In this document: positions 54,396-63,903 of the stretch, in pieces
Layout of the letters: the number at the start of each line of letters is the position of its first letter
Numbering within the stretch: the first letter of the stretch is position 1
From: Vicingaceae bacterium
GTDB lineage: Bacteria; Bacteroidota; Bacteroidia; Flavobacteriales_E; Vicingaceae
Length of the DNA: 64,000 nt
Reading direction: 5' to 3'
Assembly (NCBI GenBank): GCA_018402765.1
Contig: JAGYIE010000002.1
Coordinates: 744,001-808,000 of the forward strand
The notes under the pieces: model-generated
What the model was told of the DNA's origin: nothing
Database searches by the model: none
What the model saw: the letters and a program-made list of their open reading frames with translations, nothing else
Translations under genes and position numbers: made by a program

Positions 54396-55034
54396 TTGAA
54401 GTATATCACACTGATTTTCTTTTGTATTTTTGGAATTCGAGCGTATGCTCAACATTTTGAAAATGATATTAAAGCTACTTTAAAAGAAAAGCCAATATTA
54501 GATCTTCGTTCGGATTCCCGTCATTCGTTTATAAACCAAGCAGGAGTTAGTGTTTTCGGTTTAAAAGGAGGTATTGAATTTGACAGACGTTTACGCTTCG
54601 GATTAGGCTTTAATATTTTAGCTACAAAGCTAAGCAGAACTATTTCTTTTGATTATGAAGGTGTCATAACAACAACCAATGACGCCAGGTTGGTATTCTA
54701 CCATATTTCACCCTATGTGGAATATGTGTTTTATAAAAAAGAGCGCTGGGAATTGAGTATACCTGTACAGTTCGGTATAGGCAATTCCTTTTATACTTAT
54801 AAAACAGTATCAGGGCAACGATTTAATGATAGCCGCAAATTTATACTTACGTATGAACCTGCAATTACCGCCCAATATAAAATGTTTAAATATTTTGGCC
54901 CTGGTTTTGGTGTAGGTTATCGTTTAATGATTTTAGACAATAATGCGATAAAAGAAAGCTTTAACTCTCCGGTATATATTTTTAGATTTAAAGTCTTTTT
55001 TGGTGAAATTTATAGGGATTTAAATAAGCAATGA
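54396..55034 (+). CDS. Outer membrane beta-barrel protein with TTG start, function unknown
   Basis: A 212-residue exported protein. The signal peptide [18 protein letters not shown] begins directly after a TTG codon at 54396; no ATG or GTG lies nearby in frame, so TTG is the likely start. The mature part is a small barrel with alternating strands ([67 protein letters not shown]). The start lies only a few bases after the T-run of the act-cox terminator, so expression depends on read-through or a promoter buried in the terminator. It is followed after 4 nt by ruvB. Confidence 0.75.
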   Translation: MKYITLIFFCIFGIRAYAQHFENDIKATLKEKPILDLRSDSRHSFINQAGVSVFGLKGGIEFDRRLRFGLGFNILATKLSRTISFDYEGVITTTNDARLVFYHISPYVEYVFYKKERWELSIPVQFGIGNSFYTYKTVSGQRFNDSRKFILTYEPAITAQYKMFKYFGPGFGVGYRLMILDNNAIKESFNSPVYIFRFKVFFGEIYRDLNKQ

Positions 55035-55038
55035 GTAT

Positions 55039-56056
55039 ATGATTGAACAGTTAGATTCTAGTTATGAATCCTCATCAGATCGTGAAATAGATAAGGTCTT
55101 AAGGCCTGATGAATTAGAAGATTTTGCAGGTCAAAAGAAGATAACCGATAATTTGAGAATTTTCGTGGAGGCCGCTTTACAAAGAGGAGAGGCATTAGAT
55201 CATGTTTTGCTGCATGGTCCTCCAGGTCTTGGAAAGACAACTTTAGCAAATATAATCGCCAATGAATTAAAGGTTTCTATTAAAATTACATCAGGCCCAG
55301 TACTAGAGAAACCTGCAGATTTGGCGGGTCTTTTAACCAACTTAGATGAAGGAGACGTTTTATTTATTGATGAGATTCATAGATTGAGTCCAATCGTAGA
55401 GGAATACCTATATTCTGCTATGGAGGACTACAAGATAGATATTATGATAGATTCAGGTCCGAATGCTAGGACTGTTCAAATTAAATTGAGTCCATTTACT
55501 CTCATTGGTGCTACAACACGCGCAGGTCTTCTTACTGCGCCTCTTCGCGCTCGTTTTGGAATTAATTGTAGATTGGAGTATTACGATAGAGAATTGCTAG
55601 CAAAGATTGTTAAAAGATCTTCTGAAATACTGCATACGGAGATTAAATCCGATGCTGCAAATGAAATTGCAGGACGTAGCAGAGGAACTCCAAGAATTGT
55701 AAATGCGCTTTTAAGAAGAGTTAGAGATTTTGCTCAAATAAAGGGCAATGGTAAAATTGATCTAAGTATTGCTAATGTCGCATTAGAAGCCCTTAATGTA
55801 GATCAATATGGTTTAGATGAAATGGATAATCGGATTCTAACCACCATCATTGATAAGTTTAAGGGTGGGCCTGTTGGACTTACGACTATTGCCACTGCTG
55901 TTGGAGAGCAAGCTGGTACTATTGAGGAAGTTTATGAGCCATTCTTAATTAAAGAGGGTTTTATAATGAGAACACCCCGAGGAAGAGAAGTAACCGAAAA
56001 GGCGTACAAACATTTAGGAAGAATCAATCATAGGAATACAGGAACACTTTTTGAAA

Positions 56057-56064
<8 letters not shown>
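55039..56064 (+). CDS. ruvB: Holliday junction branch migration helicase RuvB
   Basis: A 341-residue AAA+ motor that drives RuvA-bound Holliday junctions. Walker [12 protein letters not shown], Walker [12 protein letters not shown], sensor 1 [20 protein letters not shown], sensor 2 [19 protein letters not shown], and a winged-helix domain ([15 protein letters not shown], then [17 protein letters not shown]) that binds DNA. The opening [21 protein letters not shown] is typical. It overlaps queG by 8 nt. Neither ruvA nor ruvC is in the window. Confidence 0.97.
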
Positions 56065-56975
<911 letters not shown>

Positions 56976-57001
<26 letters not shown>

Positions 57002-57161
57002 TTGTGTCTGCATAGAGATGACCAAAATTTGCCAAACACCATGCTTTAAGCATTAAGGATTCTTCTTGTTTTAGCCATTTTTTCGCTTTTGTCAATTCTT
57101 TCTTAAAAAGGGCTTTATCAAAGCTCACTTTTTGAAGAACTTTCTTACTAAACTCGTACAT
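56976..57161 (-). CDS. Small conserved Bacteroidota protein (61 aa), function unknown
   Basis: A 61-residue basic helical protein starting MYEFSKKVLQKVSFDKALFKKEL, then KAKKWLK and LKAWCLANFGHLYADTI. I recall close homologues of this size and wording across Bacteroidota, all without a described role, so I take it as a real gene although short. No signal peptide. Its 3' end overlaps the queG 3' end by 26 nt on the opposite strand. Two to three amphipathic helices are likely. Confidence 0.7.
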
Positions 57162-57258
57162 AATTCATACTTATTTTGAAGTTTCAATTTACAAAAAAAT
57201 GATTCAGCTGAGGTGTTAAAAAATGATATAATTTTAACTTTAGGGTGTTCGTTGGTAG

Positions 57259-57822
57259 TTATTCACTCCATCTATATGATTGCTGCTCTATACCTGCTAA
57301 ATCGATTACCCGATCTACTACAGTAGAGGCTAATTCTTCAATAGTTTTAGGTTTGCTATAATAAGATGGAACTGCAGGACAAACTATTCCTCCTGCCTCA
57401 GTTATAGCTTTCATGTTGTTAATATGAATTAAATTTAACGGCGTATCTCTGGCTACCAATATTAGTTTTCTTCTTTCTTTTAGAATTACATCTGCTGAAC
57501 GAGTGATTAAATCATCTGAGAACCCATTTGCAATTCTTCCTAGCGTTCCCATAGAACATGGAATAATAATCATAGTATCGTATTTTGCAGACCCTGATGC
57601 GAATGGAGCCATGAAGTTTGACTTTTCATAAAAGTCAAAATCATACTTTTCATAATCTTTATTGTCTAGCTCCCATAGCCAAACGTCTTTAGCATTTTTT
57701 GACATTACTACTCCTACATTTTCAATTTGATCAGATAGCTGAGCGAGTTTGTCTAGTAGTAATTTTGCGTAGATGGAACCTGAGGCTCCTGTTATTGCGA
57801 CGATTATTTTCCGTTTAGCCAT
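57259..57822 (-). CDS. ubiX: UbiX-like flavin prenyltransferase
   Basis: A 187-residue flavoprotein that builds prenylated FMN, the cofactor of UbiD decarboxylases. It begins KRKIIVAITGASGSIYAKLLLDKL with the FMN-binding GASGS loop; ASGSAKYDTMIIIPCSMGTLGRIANGFSDDLITRSADV and RRKLILVARDTPLNLIHINNM are family blocks, and PAVPSYYSKPKT is near the end. The ATG at 57822 is used because the preceding 20 residues of a longer reading are not homologous. It overlaps the upstream porin gene by 8 nt. No ubiD is present in the window; in a menaquinone-based organism it may serve futalosine-type or other decarboxylations. Confidence 0.93.
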   Translation of the reverse strand: MAKRKIIVAITGASGSIYAKLLLDKLAQLSDQIENVGVVMSKNAKDVWLWELDNKDYEKYDFDFYEKSNFMAPFASGSAKYDTMIIIPCSMGTLGRIANGFSDDLITRSADVILKERRKLILVARDTPLNLIHINNMKAITEAGGIVCPAVPSYYSKPKTIEELASTVVDRVIDLAGIEQQSYRWSE

Positions 57823-58474
57823 TAATGCTTCCAAATTTATAATGCAATGTAAATGATATATAACTATGGAACATTCCTGCATTAAAACGGTTCAATCCTC
57901 CTGCTCCTAAAGCTAGATTATTGATTGTGCCTATTGATTCAAAATACCGAACAGGTGTGAGGGAGTTGCTGAATCTCCAGCTCATAATGATGTGTTCATT
58001 TAGATTGAATGCAGCACCTGCTGTAACGCCGACATCGAAATTTTTAAATTGACTCAGGCTAGAAGGTATTGAAAACGGCCCATTTTCATCCTCTAAGTAG
58101 CTATTTACTAGTGTACTTACATATGGACCTACTTCAAATGTAAAACTTTTATAGTCATACTGATACAAAATTGGAACTTCTATATAATCCATCCGCAAAA
58201 GGAAAAAGTCAGTATCTCCTTCACTTGTTTTAGGATTTTTTCTGCTGCCTTTTTGAGTGTAGGTGATTTCAAATTGGATATGGTGTTGATCACGAAGATT
58301 AATTTTTGCGAATCCACCAAATATTACCCCTGCCTTATTAAAGCCAGAATATCCATCTCCACTAATCTGTGAAGCAGCGACACCGGCTTTTATTCCTGCA
58401 TCTATAGCTTGAGAATTGGCAGTAATTGCATAAGCTAAGCTTAACGTAAAAATGATATAATGTATAAACTTCAT
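57815..58474 (-). CDS. Outer membrane beta-barrel (porin-like) protein
   Basis: A 219-residue exported protein, signal peptide ending ...AITANSQ (residue 22). The mature part is an OMP_b-brl_2-like eight-strand barrel with AGIKAGVAASQISGDGYSGFNKAGVIFGGFAKINL at the start, TYTQKGSRKNP, YIEVPILYQYDYKSFTFEVGPYVSTLV, and a terminal strand YISFTLHYKFG. This is the common PorT/OmpW-size barrel class in Bacteroidota, without a specific function. The ubiX start codon lies within its end, so the two are coupled. Confidence 0.82.
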   Translation of the reverse strand: MKFIHYIIFTLSLAYAITANSQAIDAGIKAGVAASQISGDGYSGFNKAGVIFGGFAKINLRDQHHIQFEITYTQKGSRKNPKTSEGDTDFFLLRMDYIEVPILYQYDYKSFTFEVGPYVSTLVNSYLEDENGPFSIPSSLSQFKNFDVGVTAGAAFNLNEHIIMSWRFSNSLTPVRYFESIGTINNLALGAGGLNRFNAGMFHSYISFTLHYKFGSING

Positions 58475-58502
58475 ATTTGGGTGAACCCTGAAATAAATAA
58501 TG

Positions 58503-59402
58503 CTATTTTAATTTAACCTGGCTTACTTGCAAAATTTCTTTTGTATCCCTATTCGATAGATATACTGCAACTTTGAGGTTCTCCTTTTTCCAATCTTTTT
58601 TCTTTATTAAAACATATTCTTTGTGATATAGTTCTCCTTGAACTGACGGTAAAGCACTAGAGCCCCATGCGCCATTTACAGCTCTTCTCATTACATATTT
58701 ATGATCATAATCAGATTTTAATACGCCATTGTCTAATTGCCAACCTATAATATGGTCTTCAATTAAATATACTTGTAAGTTATGATCTTCAGGTGAATCA
58801 AAAAGGTATTCATAATCGATTATAACTCTTATATACTCTTCATTTGGAGCAAACCAAACATCTAAATCTATTATAGCCGTTTGCGGGTCGTTTTTGTGAC
58901 TTTCAATGGTGCCTCTCCATTTGTCTTTCCCTTCTGATTCAGGGGTTAATCTACTTACTATACCTCTTGGAAAGGTGTTGGCAGGATTAAACGTGTTTTT
59001 GATTATTTCTCCTTCAGGATTTGAACGTAGATCAATTGTGTATGGCTTGGTAGAATCAGGGTCTGGGTTTGGTAAAGCAAAATTACCGGCATGGATAGAT
59101 ATAGGAATCACTTGGTCTCCATAAATAGTATCCAAGTTTAGTAGTATTCTTGACCCATCAGGGCAAGCCGTGCATTGAATACCTGTAAACTCTTCAATTA
59201 ATAAATTTCGCTTTGTGGTAGCGTCACTTTCATACTTTTCCCATGTCAGCTGCTCTAGTTCAGTCGAATCTAAATTTATACCATTGTCATATACGATGGT
59301 AGACCCGTCGTCCAATACATCAGGATATGGGTTAGTAACCTCATCACATGATGACAGAATGATTATACTACTTGCAATTGTGAATAATTGGATATTTTTC
59401 AT
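58503..59402 (-). CDS. Omp28-like lipoprotein with thioredoxin-type CxxC
   Basis: A 299-residue lipoprotein (lipobox LSSC, Cys19). The mature part resembles the Omp28 family: KRNLLIEEFTGIQCTACPDGSRIL places a CxxC pair (Cys77, Cys80) at the start of a thioredoxin-like domain, followed by ISIHAGNFALP and a PRGIVSR segment, then a beta-sandwich with a YLIEDHIIGWQLD block. No T9SS sorting domain. It shares family and motif order with the much larger T9SS cargo at 61729. It starts 11 nt after the DUF6029-like gene and is cotranscribed with it. Redox or metal/ligand binding is plausible, unproven. Confidence 0.82.
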   Translation of the reverse strand: MKNIQLFTIASSIIILSSCDEVTNPYPDVLDDGSTIVYDNGINLDSTELEQLTWEKYESDATTKRNLLIEEFTGIQCTACPDGSRILLNLDTIYGDQVIPISIHAGNFALPNPDPDSTKPYTIDLRSNPEGEIIKNTFNPANTFPRGIVSRLTPESEGKDKWRGTIESHKNDPQTAIIDLDVWFAPNEEYIRVIIDYEYLFDSPEDHNLQVYLIEDHIIGWQLDNGVLKSDYDHKYVMRRAVNGAWGSSALPSVQGELYHKEYVLIKKKDWKKENLKVAVYLSNRDTKEILQVSQVKLK

Positions 59403-59413
59403 AATTGTATTTT

Positions 59414-61069
59414 TTAAAAGCTACTTGTTATTGATAGATATAAGCCGTTTGACGCAGGCACTACTCTACAAACTCCACCAACACAGAAAATTCCTGCTCG
59501 TTGTCTTCCGTAAGATAATGAAATTCTATTGCCGTGATTGTTATAGCCTCCAGAAATATTGTAGTAGAGTACTTCGTCAGCTTTTGGGTTGTCATAATTA
59601 TACTGACCGAGTGCTGCTACGAACCAATGTGGAGAATAGGAGTACTCTAATAAACCTGTTGCCCAATCTCCTTGGTCTTGTTTTGTTTTTAAAACTTGAG
59701 CTTCAAATCGCAGTGAGTTTCGCATATTAAATTTATACGTTCCTTCTACTACTCCTATATGGGCTTTTATAATAGGAGTTTCAGGTGGCTTGCCTTCAAT
59801 TACTGCTTGGTTGTACAGCAGGTTAGAATAGGTTAGAATAAGTTTAAAGTCTTTAGTTAATTTCTTATTTATTTGAATATTCAAATCTCTAAAAAAACGC
59901 TGTCCTGTTTCAAAATAATTAGAAGAGTATAAATTACGTTGTACATCTGCTGTAGGATCTAATGAGTCCTTGTCGATATCAAATGCAAATGCTGCATTTA
60001 GTTGAATTCCCGTGCCATACTTTCCGCCCAACACAGATCCTTTTTTGAAATTATAGATTACATCCCCTTGTAATGCTGTTTCTCCGTTAGGCTGTGTAGC
60101 GTAGGGGTAAAGTGTTGCTAATAAATTATAGGTGTGTTGTTTTGTAAGTGCTGGTTGATAATTAATAAACAAGTCTTGCTCACCCGCTGTTCGTTCACTT
60201 CTAAAGCTAAAGTTATCAACTCTCTTTGCTGACAGTGAAATTCCTAAGCCTTTCCGAGAGTAGGTGGCTTGAATAAATGCTGCTTCACCATTTTTGTAGT
60301 TGAATCCATTATCCGTATTTGGATCATTTGCTTTGAAAGCATACTCTGCATTGATATTAAATTTCCCTCTAGATATGATTGTTCTAGCTGAAAAAGCAGG
60401 AACATTTTCAGGTAAAATAAAGTCAGGGTTATCATCCTCTTGGTACTTGCTAACTACACTTCCGCCAAAACTGATTTTTGTTTTAGCCTCTGCGAGCTGC
60501 TCAAATGTTTCATTTAAGTTTATGGTCGCATTAAATGCTCGGACAATCCCCTCTCCTTTATCAAAAAAGATTCGTTGCTGCCCAATTAAACCTGTAAATT
60601 CTATTCCGTTTTTAACTTTATATTTTACACGTATTCCATCAATTGCATTATCATATCCTAAGCCTCTTTCTTCATAAGCTCTTAAAACCAAACCATTCCC
60701 GAATTGCTCATAAAAATTACCTACTGTAACGGATAAATCTTCTGACGTATAGGATGCAAATCGATACGGAATACCGCTGCCTTTATATCCTGTTGGATAA
60801 CCTAGTAATGCATTTTGATAAGATTCATAACGGACGCCTGCAGAGAATCCGCCATTGGAGTAGATTAAATTAAGGAAACCATTGCTAAGGACTTGCTCGT
60901 TTGGTTGTTCTGCACCTATTAACGTATCCTCCTGATAATATTGCGCTTCAATTTGGAAGTTACCGGTGATTTTTCCTTTATTTAAAACATCTTTAATGTC
61001 TTGTGCTTGTATTGCTGATGAGGAAAGAAGTACAGCCGAAGTAAGCAGATTGATTAAATTTATTTTCAA
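59414..61069 (-). CDS. DUF6029-like outer membrane beta-barrel protein
   Basis: A 551-residue exported protein, signal peptide ending ...SSAIQAQ. The mature part is a large barrel: a start GKITGNFQIEAQYYQED, NGFLNLIYSNGGFSAGVRYESYQNALLGYP, VTVGNFYEQFGNGLVLRAYEERGLGYDNAIDGIRVKY, and repeated long aromatic strands to a final LYLSITSSF, a typical C-terminal strand. I recognise the family as DUF6029, found in Bacteroidota and of unknown role. Downstream by 11 nt is the Omp28-like lipoprotein gene, a pairing that suggests a barrel with a surface or periplasmic lipoprotein partner. Confidence 0.78.
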   Translation of the reverse strand: MKINLINLLTSAVLLSSSAIQAQDIKDVLNKGKITGNFQIEAQYYQEDTLIGAEQPNEQVLSNGFLNLIYSNGGFSAGVRYESYQNALLGYPTGYKGSGIPYRFASYTSEDLSVTVGNFYEQFGNGLVLRAYEERGLGYDNAIDGIRVKYKVKNGIEFTGLIGQQRIFFDKGEGIVRAFNATINLNETFEQLAEAKTKISFGGSVVSKYQEDDNPDFILPENVPAFSARTIISRGKFNINAEYAFKANDPNTDNGFNYKNGEAAFIQATYSRKGLGISLSAKRVDNFSFRSERTAGEQDLFINYQPALTKQHTYNLLATLYPYATQPNGETALQGDVIYNFKKGSVLGGKYGTGIQLNAAFAFDIDKDSLDPTADVQRNLYSSNYFETGQRFFRDLNIQINKKLTKDFKLILTYSNLLYNQAVIEGKPPETPIIKAHIGVVEGTYKFNMRNSLRFEAQVLKTKQDQGDWATGLLEYSYSPHWFVAALGQYNYDNPKADEVLYYNISGGYNNHGNRISLSYGRQRAGIFCVGGVCRVVPASNGLYLSITSSF

Positions 61070-61091
61070 AATAATTAAATAAATAAAAGTT

Positions 61092-61116
61092 AAAAAGCTT
61101 GCAGTAAACTACAAGC
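61092..61116 (-). terminator. Weak terminator after tlpA
   Basis: GCTTG and CAAGC arms close a 10-nt loop and are followed on the minus strand by a T-tract, 16 nt after the tlpA stop. Probably only attenuates read-through into the DUF6029-like gene. Confidence 0.45.
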
Positions 61117-61132
61117 ACTGGTTTTTTGACTA

Positions 61133-61642
61133 TTATTTGCTGATGCTCTCTCCAGCAGATAGTTTTTTTATGAGTTCGTACAGTTCGTATTCATCTCCTT
61201 CTGAATAGGAATTGTGTTGCCAAACGATATCTCCATTGCCATCGACAAGGAATGTGTGAGGAACATTGTTTACTCCCATTGCTCTTTTCAAATCTCCGTT
61301 GGGATCTAGTAATATATCATATTCCCATGATTTGCCATTTACATAAGGAGCAACTTTACCCATATTTCGGGCATCATCGATAGAAACAGCAATTATTTTT
61401 ACACCTGTTTCTTCCACCCAATCTTCATACATATAAGCTATATTATTTAGCTCTCTTTTGCACGGGCTGCACCAGGTTGCCCAAAAGTTAATAACAACTG
61501 GTTTGCCATTATTACTTATTTTAGACGTGTTGAATGTTTCATAGTCCATTGTTTTAACGTCAACAGATGGAACCTTTCCTTGATTTTGAGCTATTAGCGA
61601 CATTGAAAATGTAACCAATAATGCAGCTAGTAAATTTTTCAT
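61133..61642 (-). CDS. TlpA-like periplasmic thioredoxin
   Basis: A 169-residue thiol-disulfide protein: signal peptide ending ...SMSLIAQ, thioredoxin fold with the active site WATWCSPCKREL (Cys58, Cys61) and a cis-Pro in GVNNVPHTFLVDGNG. Reductive partner of the TlpA/ResA class. A longer start at 61666 is rejected in favour of the ATG at 61642, where the signal peptide begins. It lies between the two Omp28-like CxxC proteins, which makes them likely redox clients or partners; that link is inference. Confidence 0.9.
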   Translation of the reverse strand: MKNLLAALLVTFSMSLIAQNQGKVPSVDVKTMDYETFNTSKISNNGKPVVINFWATWCSPCKRELNNIAYMYEDWVEETGVKIIAVSIDDARNMGKVAPYVNGKSWEYDILLDPNGDLKRAMGVNNVPHTFLVDGNGDIVWQHNSYSEGDEYELYELIKKLSAGESISK

Positions 61643-61654
61643 AAAATAGTGATT

Positions 61655-61704
61655 TAAAAAAATCAATCAGCACTCAATCTAATTTAGATCGAAGTGCTGA
61701 TTGA
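61655..61704 (-). terminator. Rho-independent terminator of the T9SS Omp28-like gene
   Basis: A 12-bp perfect outer stem (TCAATCAGCACT / AGTGCTGATTGA) encloses an inner near-palindrome; on the minus strand a T-tract follows. It lies 24 nt after the stop at 61729 and ends 13 nt before the tlpA ATG. Confidence 0.85.
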
Positions 61705-61728
61705 CAGTTATTTTAGAAAGTGAAATAG

Positions 61729-63825
61729 TTATTTAATAACGCTTACTTTCTGAGTTGATACTTCGTTTCCTGCAATTACTTTTACAAAATAAATGCCAGA
61801 ATTTAAGTTACCCAAATCTAATCTCATTTTTTGTTCGCCTGCAGCTAAAGTACCTCTATTAGTTGAAGAAACAACTTCTCCTAATACACTTACGACCTCT
61901 ACAGTTACATTTTCAGACTCTTTTAATCCAAATTTAACGTTCACAAATGATTCATTTGTTGGGTTAGGATATACTGAGAAATCTGTTACGTTAATGCTGT
62001 TTTTTGTAACACCAACTACTAAGTCAGTAAAGTTAATTTTGTTTACATTAACAATTTCTCTTGCATTTTCTCCTGTTGCAGCATCATAATAATTCACGAA
62101 TGCAATAAACTCCATTTTACTTTGATCCCATGAAGGGTTTAAAGGAATAGTGTATGTTTTTGATATTGTTGAGTTCAATGCTGGTGCCGATAAGAAAAAA
62201 GTATCATCACCCCATGCACTTGTAGTTGCTAGAGCTCTAACCACATGTCTGTGAGGGTAGCCAATAATCGGATTACCTGCATTACCATATGGGTGACCTG
62301 ATTGACCTTGATATGCGTTTATTTGATTATAGCCAGACCCTGAACCAACTACGCTGTCCTCAACTACAAATACAGTTAAGTTAGCATCTTGCCAATTTGG
62401 TAAGAAATCAACAAAATCTACATCTACTGTAATGTCAACAGTATTTGCTGATGTTAAAGCTCCTACCATTGTTATATCAAGAGGAGTTAGAGCATTTGCT
62501 TGAGATGCAGTATTTGCTACCCAATTACCTCTACTATGACCTACTCTAGTTTCTCCAGTGAATAACTTTCTATCAATAGCTGCTGTTGGGGCGCCGGTTG
62601 TAAATGCAGCCGCATAAGCTGAGTGAGCCGGAATAGTCATCGCGTCAGTACCAAAACCTGCATGAATTCCAACTGTTATGGCTTCAGGAATCGTATTTCT
62701 AATTTGATTAACAACTACTTCCCCATCTGGACAAAATTGACAAACTGCTGTAGTGAATTCTTCAACTAGAACCTTCTTTGTTCCTGATCCACCTGCATTA
62801 ACGGTTGCAGTTGTTCTGAGTGTATCATTAAATGCTCTTGCATCACTAGCTGCTTCTAACCAAAAAACAAAATCTTTATTACCCGGAGTTCCTATAAAAG
62901 GATTGGTTAATGTAAATGACCCTTTTGTCCCTGAAGCTATAGATTGCCCTGTGAAAGATTCAGTAATTGCACTACCTCCATTTACTGTATACTTTACGTC
63001 AAATGCAGTTAATGGAGAAGAACCTGCGTTAATAATATCTCCTGAAATAGTTGTAGAAGAAGCGTTAGCTAAAATAGCAGGCAAATTAACGTTTGTCAAT
63101 TCTGCATCAGCTGTAGGCTGTGTTCCAAAACCAAATTCATAATATGTATTATCGTCAGGACCGTCAGCAGAACCCCCATTTAAATTAACACCTGCAACAT
63201 TTGGGGAGCCTGCTACTGAAGTAGCAGTCGTACCATTTACCTGAACGCCTACTGTTAAAGAAAGAGGTGTATTGTAGTTACGCATATCAACTACAAATAA
63301 ACGGTTGGTAGTTTCTTCCATCATAATTGACCAATACGTCCAGCCCGTTCCACCTGCAGCAGAATAAGAAGAAAACATCACCCAGTGTTGTCTGTAAGGT
63401 GCAGAACCAAAGGTTTTAGAAATAATCGCATCATTTGGTCCATTTCCATTCATTCCCCACGCCATTACCGATTTGTCAGGAATTAAAGCTGAGGGAATTG
63501 CAACGTTTGCATCGCTAGGCGCTGCAACAGTAGAAGCAACATCGAAAGTCAATACCCCTGTAGTAGATACTTTATAATTTGTTTCAGTAACTCCATTAAA
63601 GCTAAAAGCAAAAGGAATTAACTGTGAAGCAGACCAAACCGGCGTTGATGAAGTACCTTGAACAATAGTCCATCCTTGTGGTCCTAATACTCCTGAGGTT
63701 TGTTCAACATCAGTGTTTAATCCACCTGGATTAGTATTTATTGATATATAGCTTTGTGTGTAATACTGAGCGTATCCCACCGAAGCTGTCGCCATGATGG
63801 CTAAAGCAGTAAAGATTTTTTTCAT
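61729..63825 (-). CDS. T9SS cargo with Omp28-like domain and CxxC
   Basis: A 698-residue secreted protein. Signal peptide ending ...ASVGYAQ. An N-terminal beta domain (about 25-235) is followed by a CARDB-like domain (about 240-345) and an Omp28-like thioredoxin-fold domain (KVLVEEFTTAVCQFCPDGEVV, Cys362 and Cys365; VGIHAGFGTDAMTIP; PTAAIDRKLF). Next comes a beta-sandwich with VVEDSVVGSGSGYNQ, and a type A sorting domain (TDFSVYPNPTNESFVNVKF ... GIYFVKVIAGNEVSTQKVSVIK). Its CxxC and motif order match the lipoprotein encoded at 58503. Exported across the outer membrane by T9SS. The function of Omp28 is unknown (adhesin in P. gingivalis by reputation). Confidence 0.88.
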   Translation of the reverse strand: MKKIFTALAIMATASVGYAQYYTQSYISINTNPGGLNTDVEQTSGVLGPQGWTIVQGTSSTPVWSASQLIPFAFSFNGVTETNYKVSTTGVLTFDVASTVAAPSDANVAIPSALIPDKSVMAWGMNGNGPNDAIISKTFGSAPYRQHWVMFSSYSAAGGTGWTYWSIMMEETTNRLFVVDMRNYNTPLSLTVGVQVNGTTATSVAGSPNVAGVNLNGGSADGPDDNTYYEFGFGTQPTADAELTNVNLPAILANASSTTISGDIINAGSSPLTAFDVKYTVNGGSAITESFTGQSIASGTKGSFTLTNPFIGTPGNKDFVFWLEAASDARAFNDTLRTTATVNAGGSGTKKVLVEEFTTAVCQFCPDGEVVVNQIRNTIPEAITVGIHAGFGTDAMTIPAHSAYAAAFTTGAPTAAIDRKLFTGETRVGHSRGNWVANTASQANALTPLDITMVGALTSANTVDITVDVDFVDFLPNWQDANLTVFVVEDSVVGSGSGYNQINAYQGQSGHPYGNAGNPIIGYPHRHVVRALATTSAWGDDTFFLSAPALNSTISKTYTIPLNPSWDQSKMEFIAFVNYYDAATGENAREIVNVNKINFTDLVVGVTKNSINVTDFSVYPNPTNESFVNVKFGLKESENVTVEVVSVLGEVVSSTNRGTLAAGEQKMRLDLGNLNSGIYFVKVIAGNEVSTQKVSVIK

Positions 63826-63853
63826 GTTGTTAAATTTAAGTTAGTGTATCCAC

Positions 63854-63861
63854 CAAATTTA
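63854..63861 (-). promoter_or_regulatory. -7 promoter element (TAAATTTG)
   Basis: TAnnTTTG on the minus strand, 28 nt upstream of the ATG at 63825. Confidence 0.55.
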
Positions 63862-63903
63862 ACAAAAAACAACATGTAAATAACAATTTGTTATTCGTGC
63901 ATA

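Noticed and set aside
60300-60677. A 125-codon open frame antisense to the DUF6029-like gene
   Set aside because: Complement of a clear signal-peptide-bearing barrel gene; no start context, no recognisable domain.
62753-63142. A 129-codon open frame antisense to the T9SS cargo gene at 61729
   Set aside because: Lies opposite a clearly conserved gene and shows only Pro/Ala/Val-rich filler sequence.
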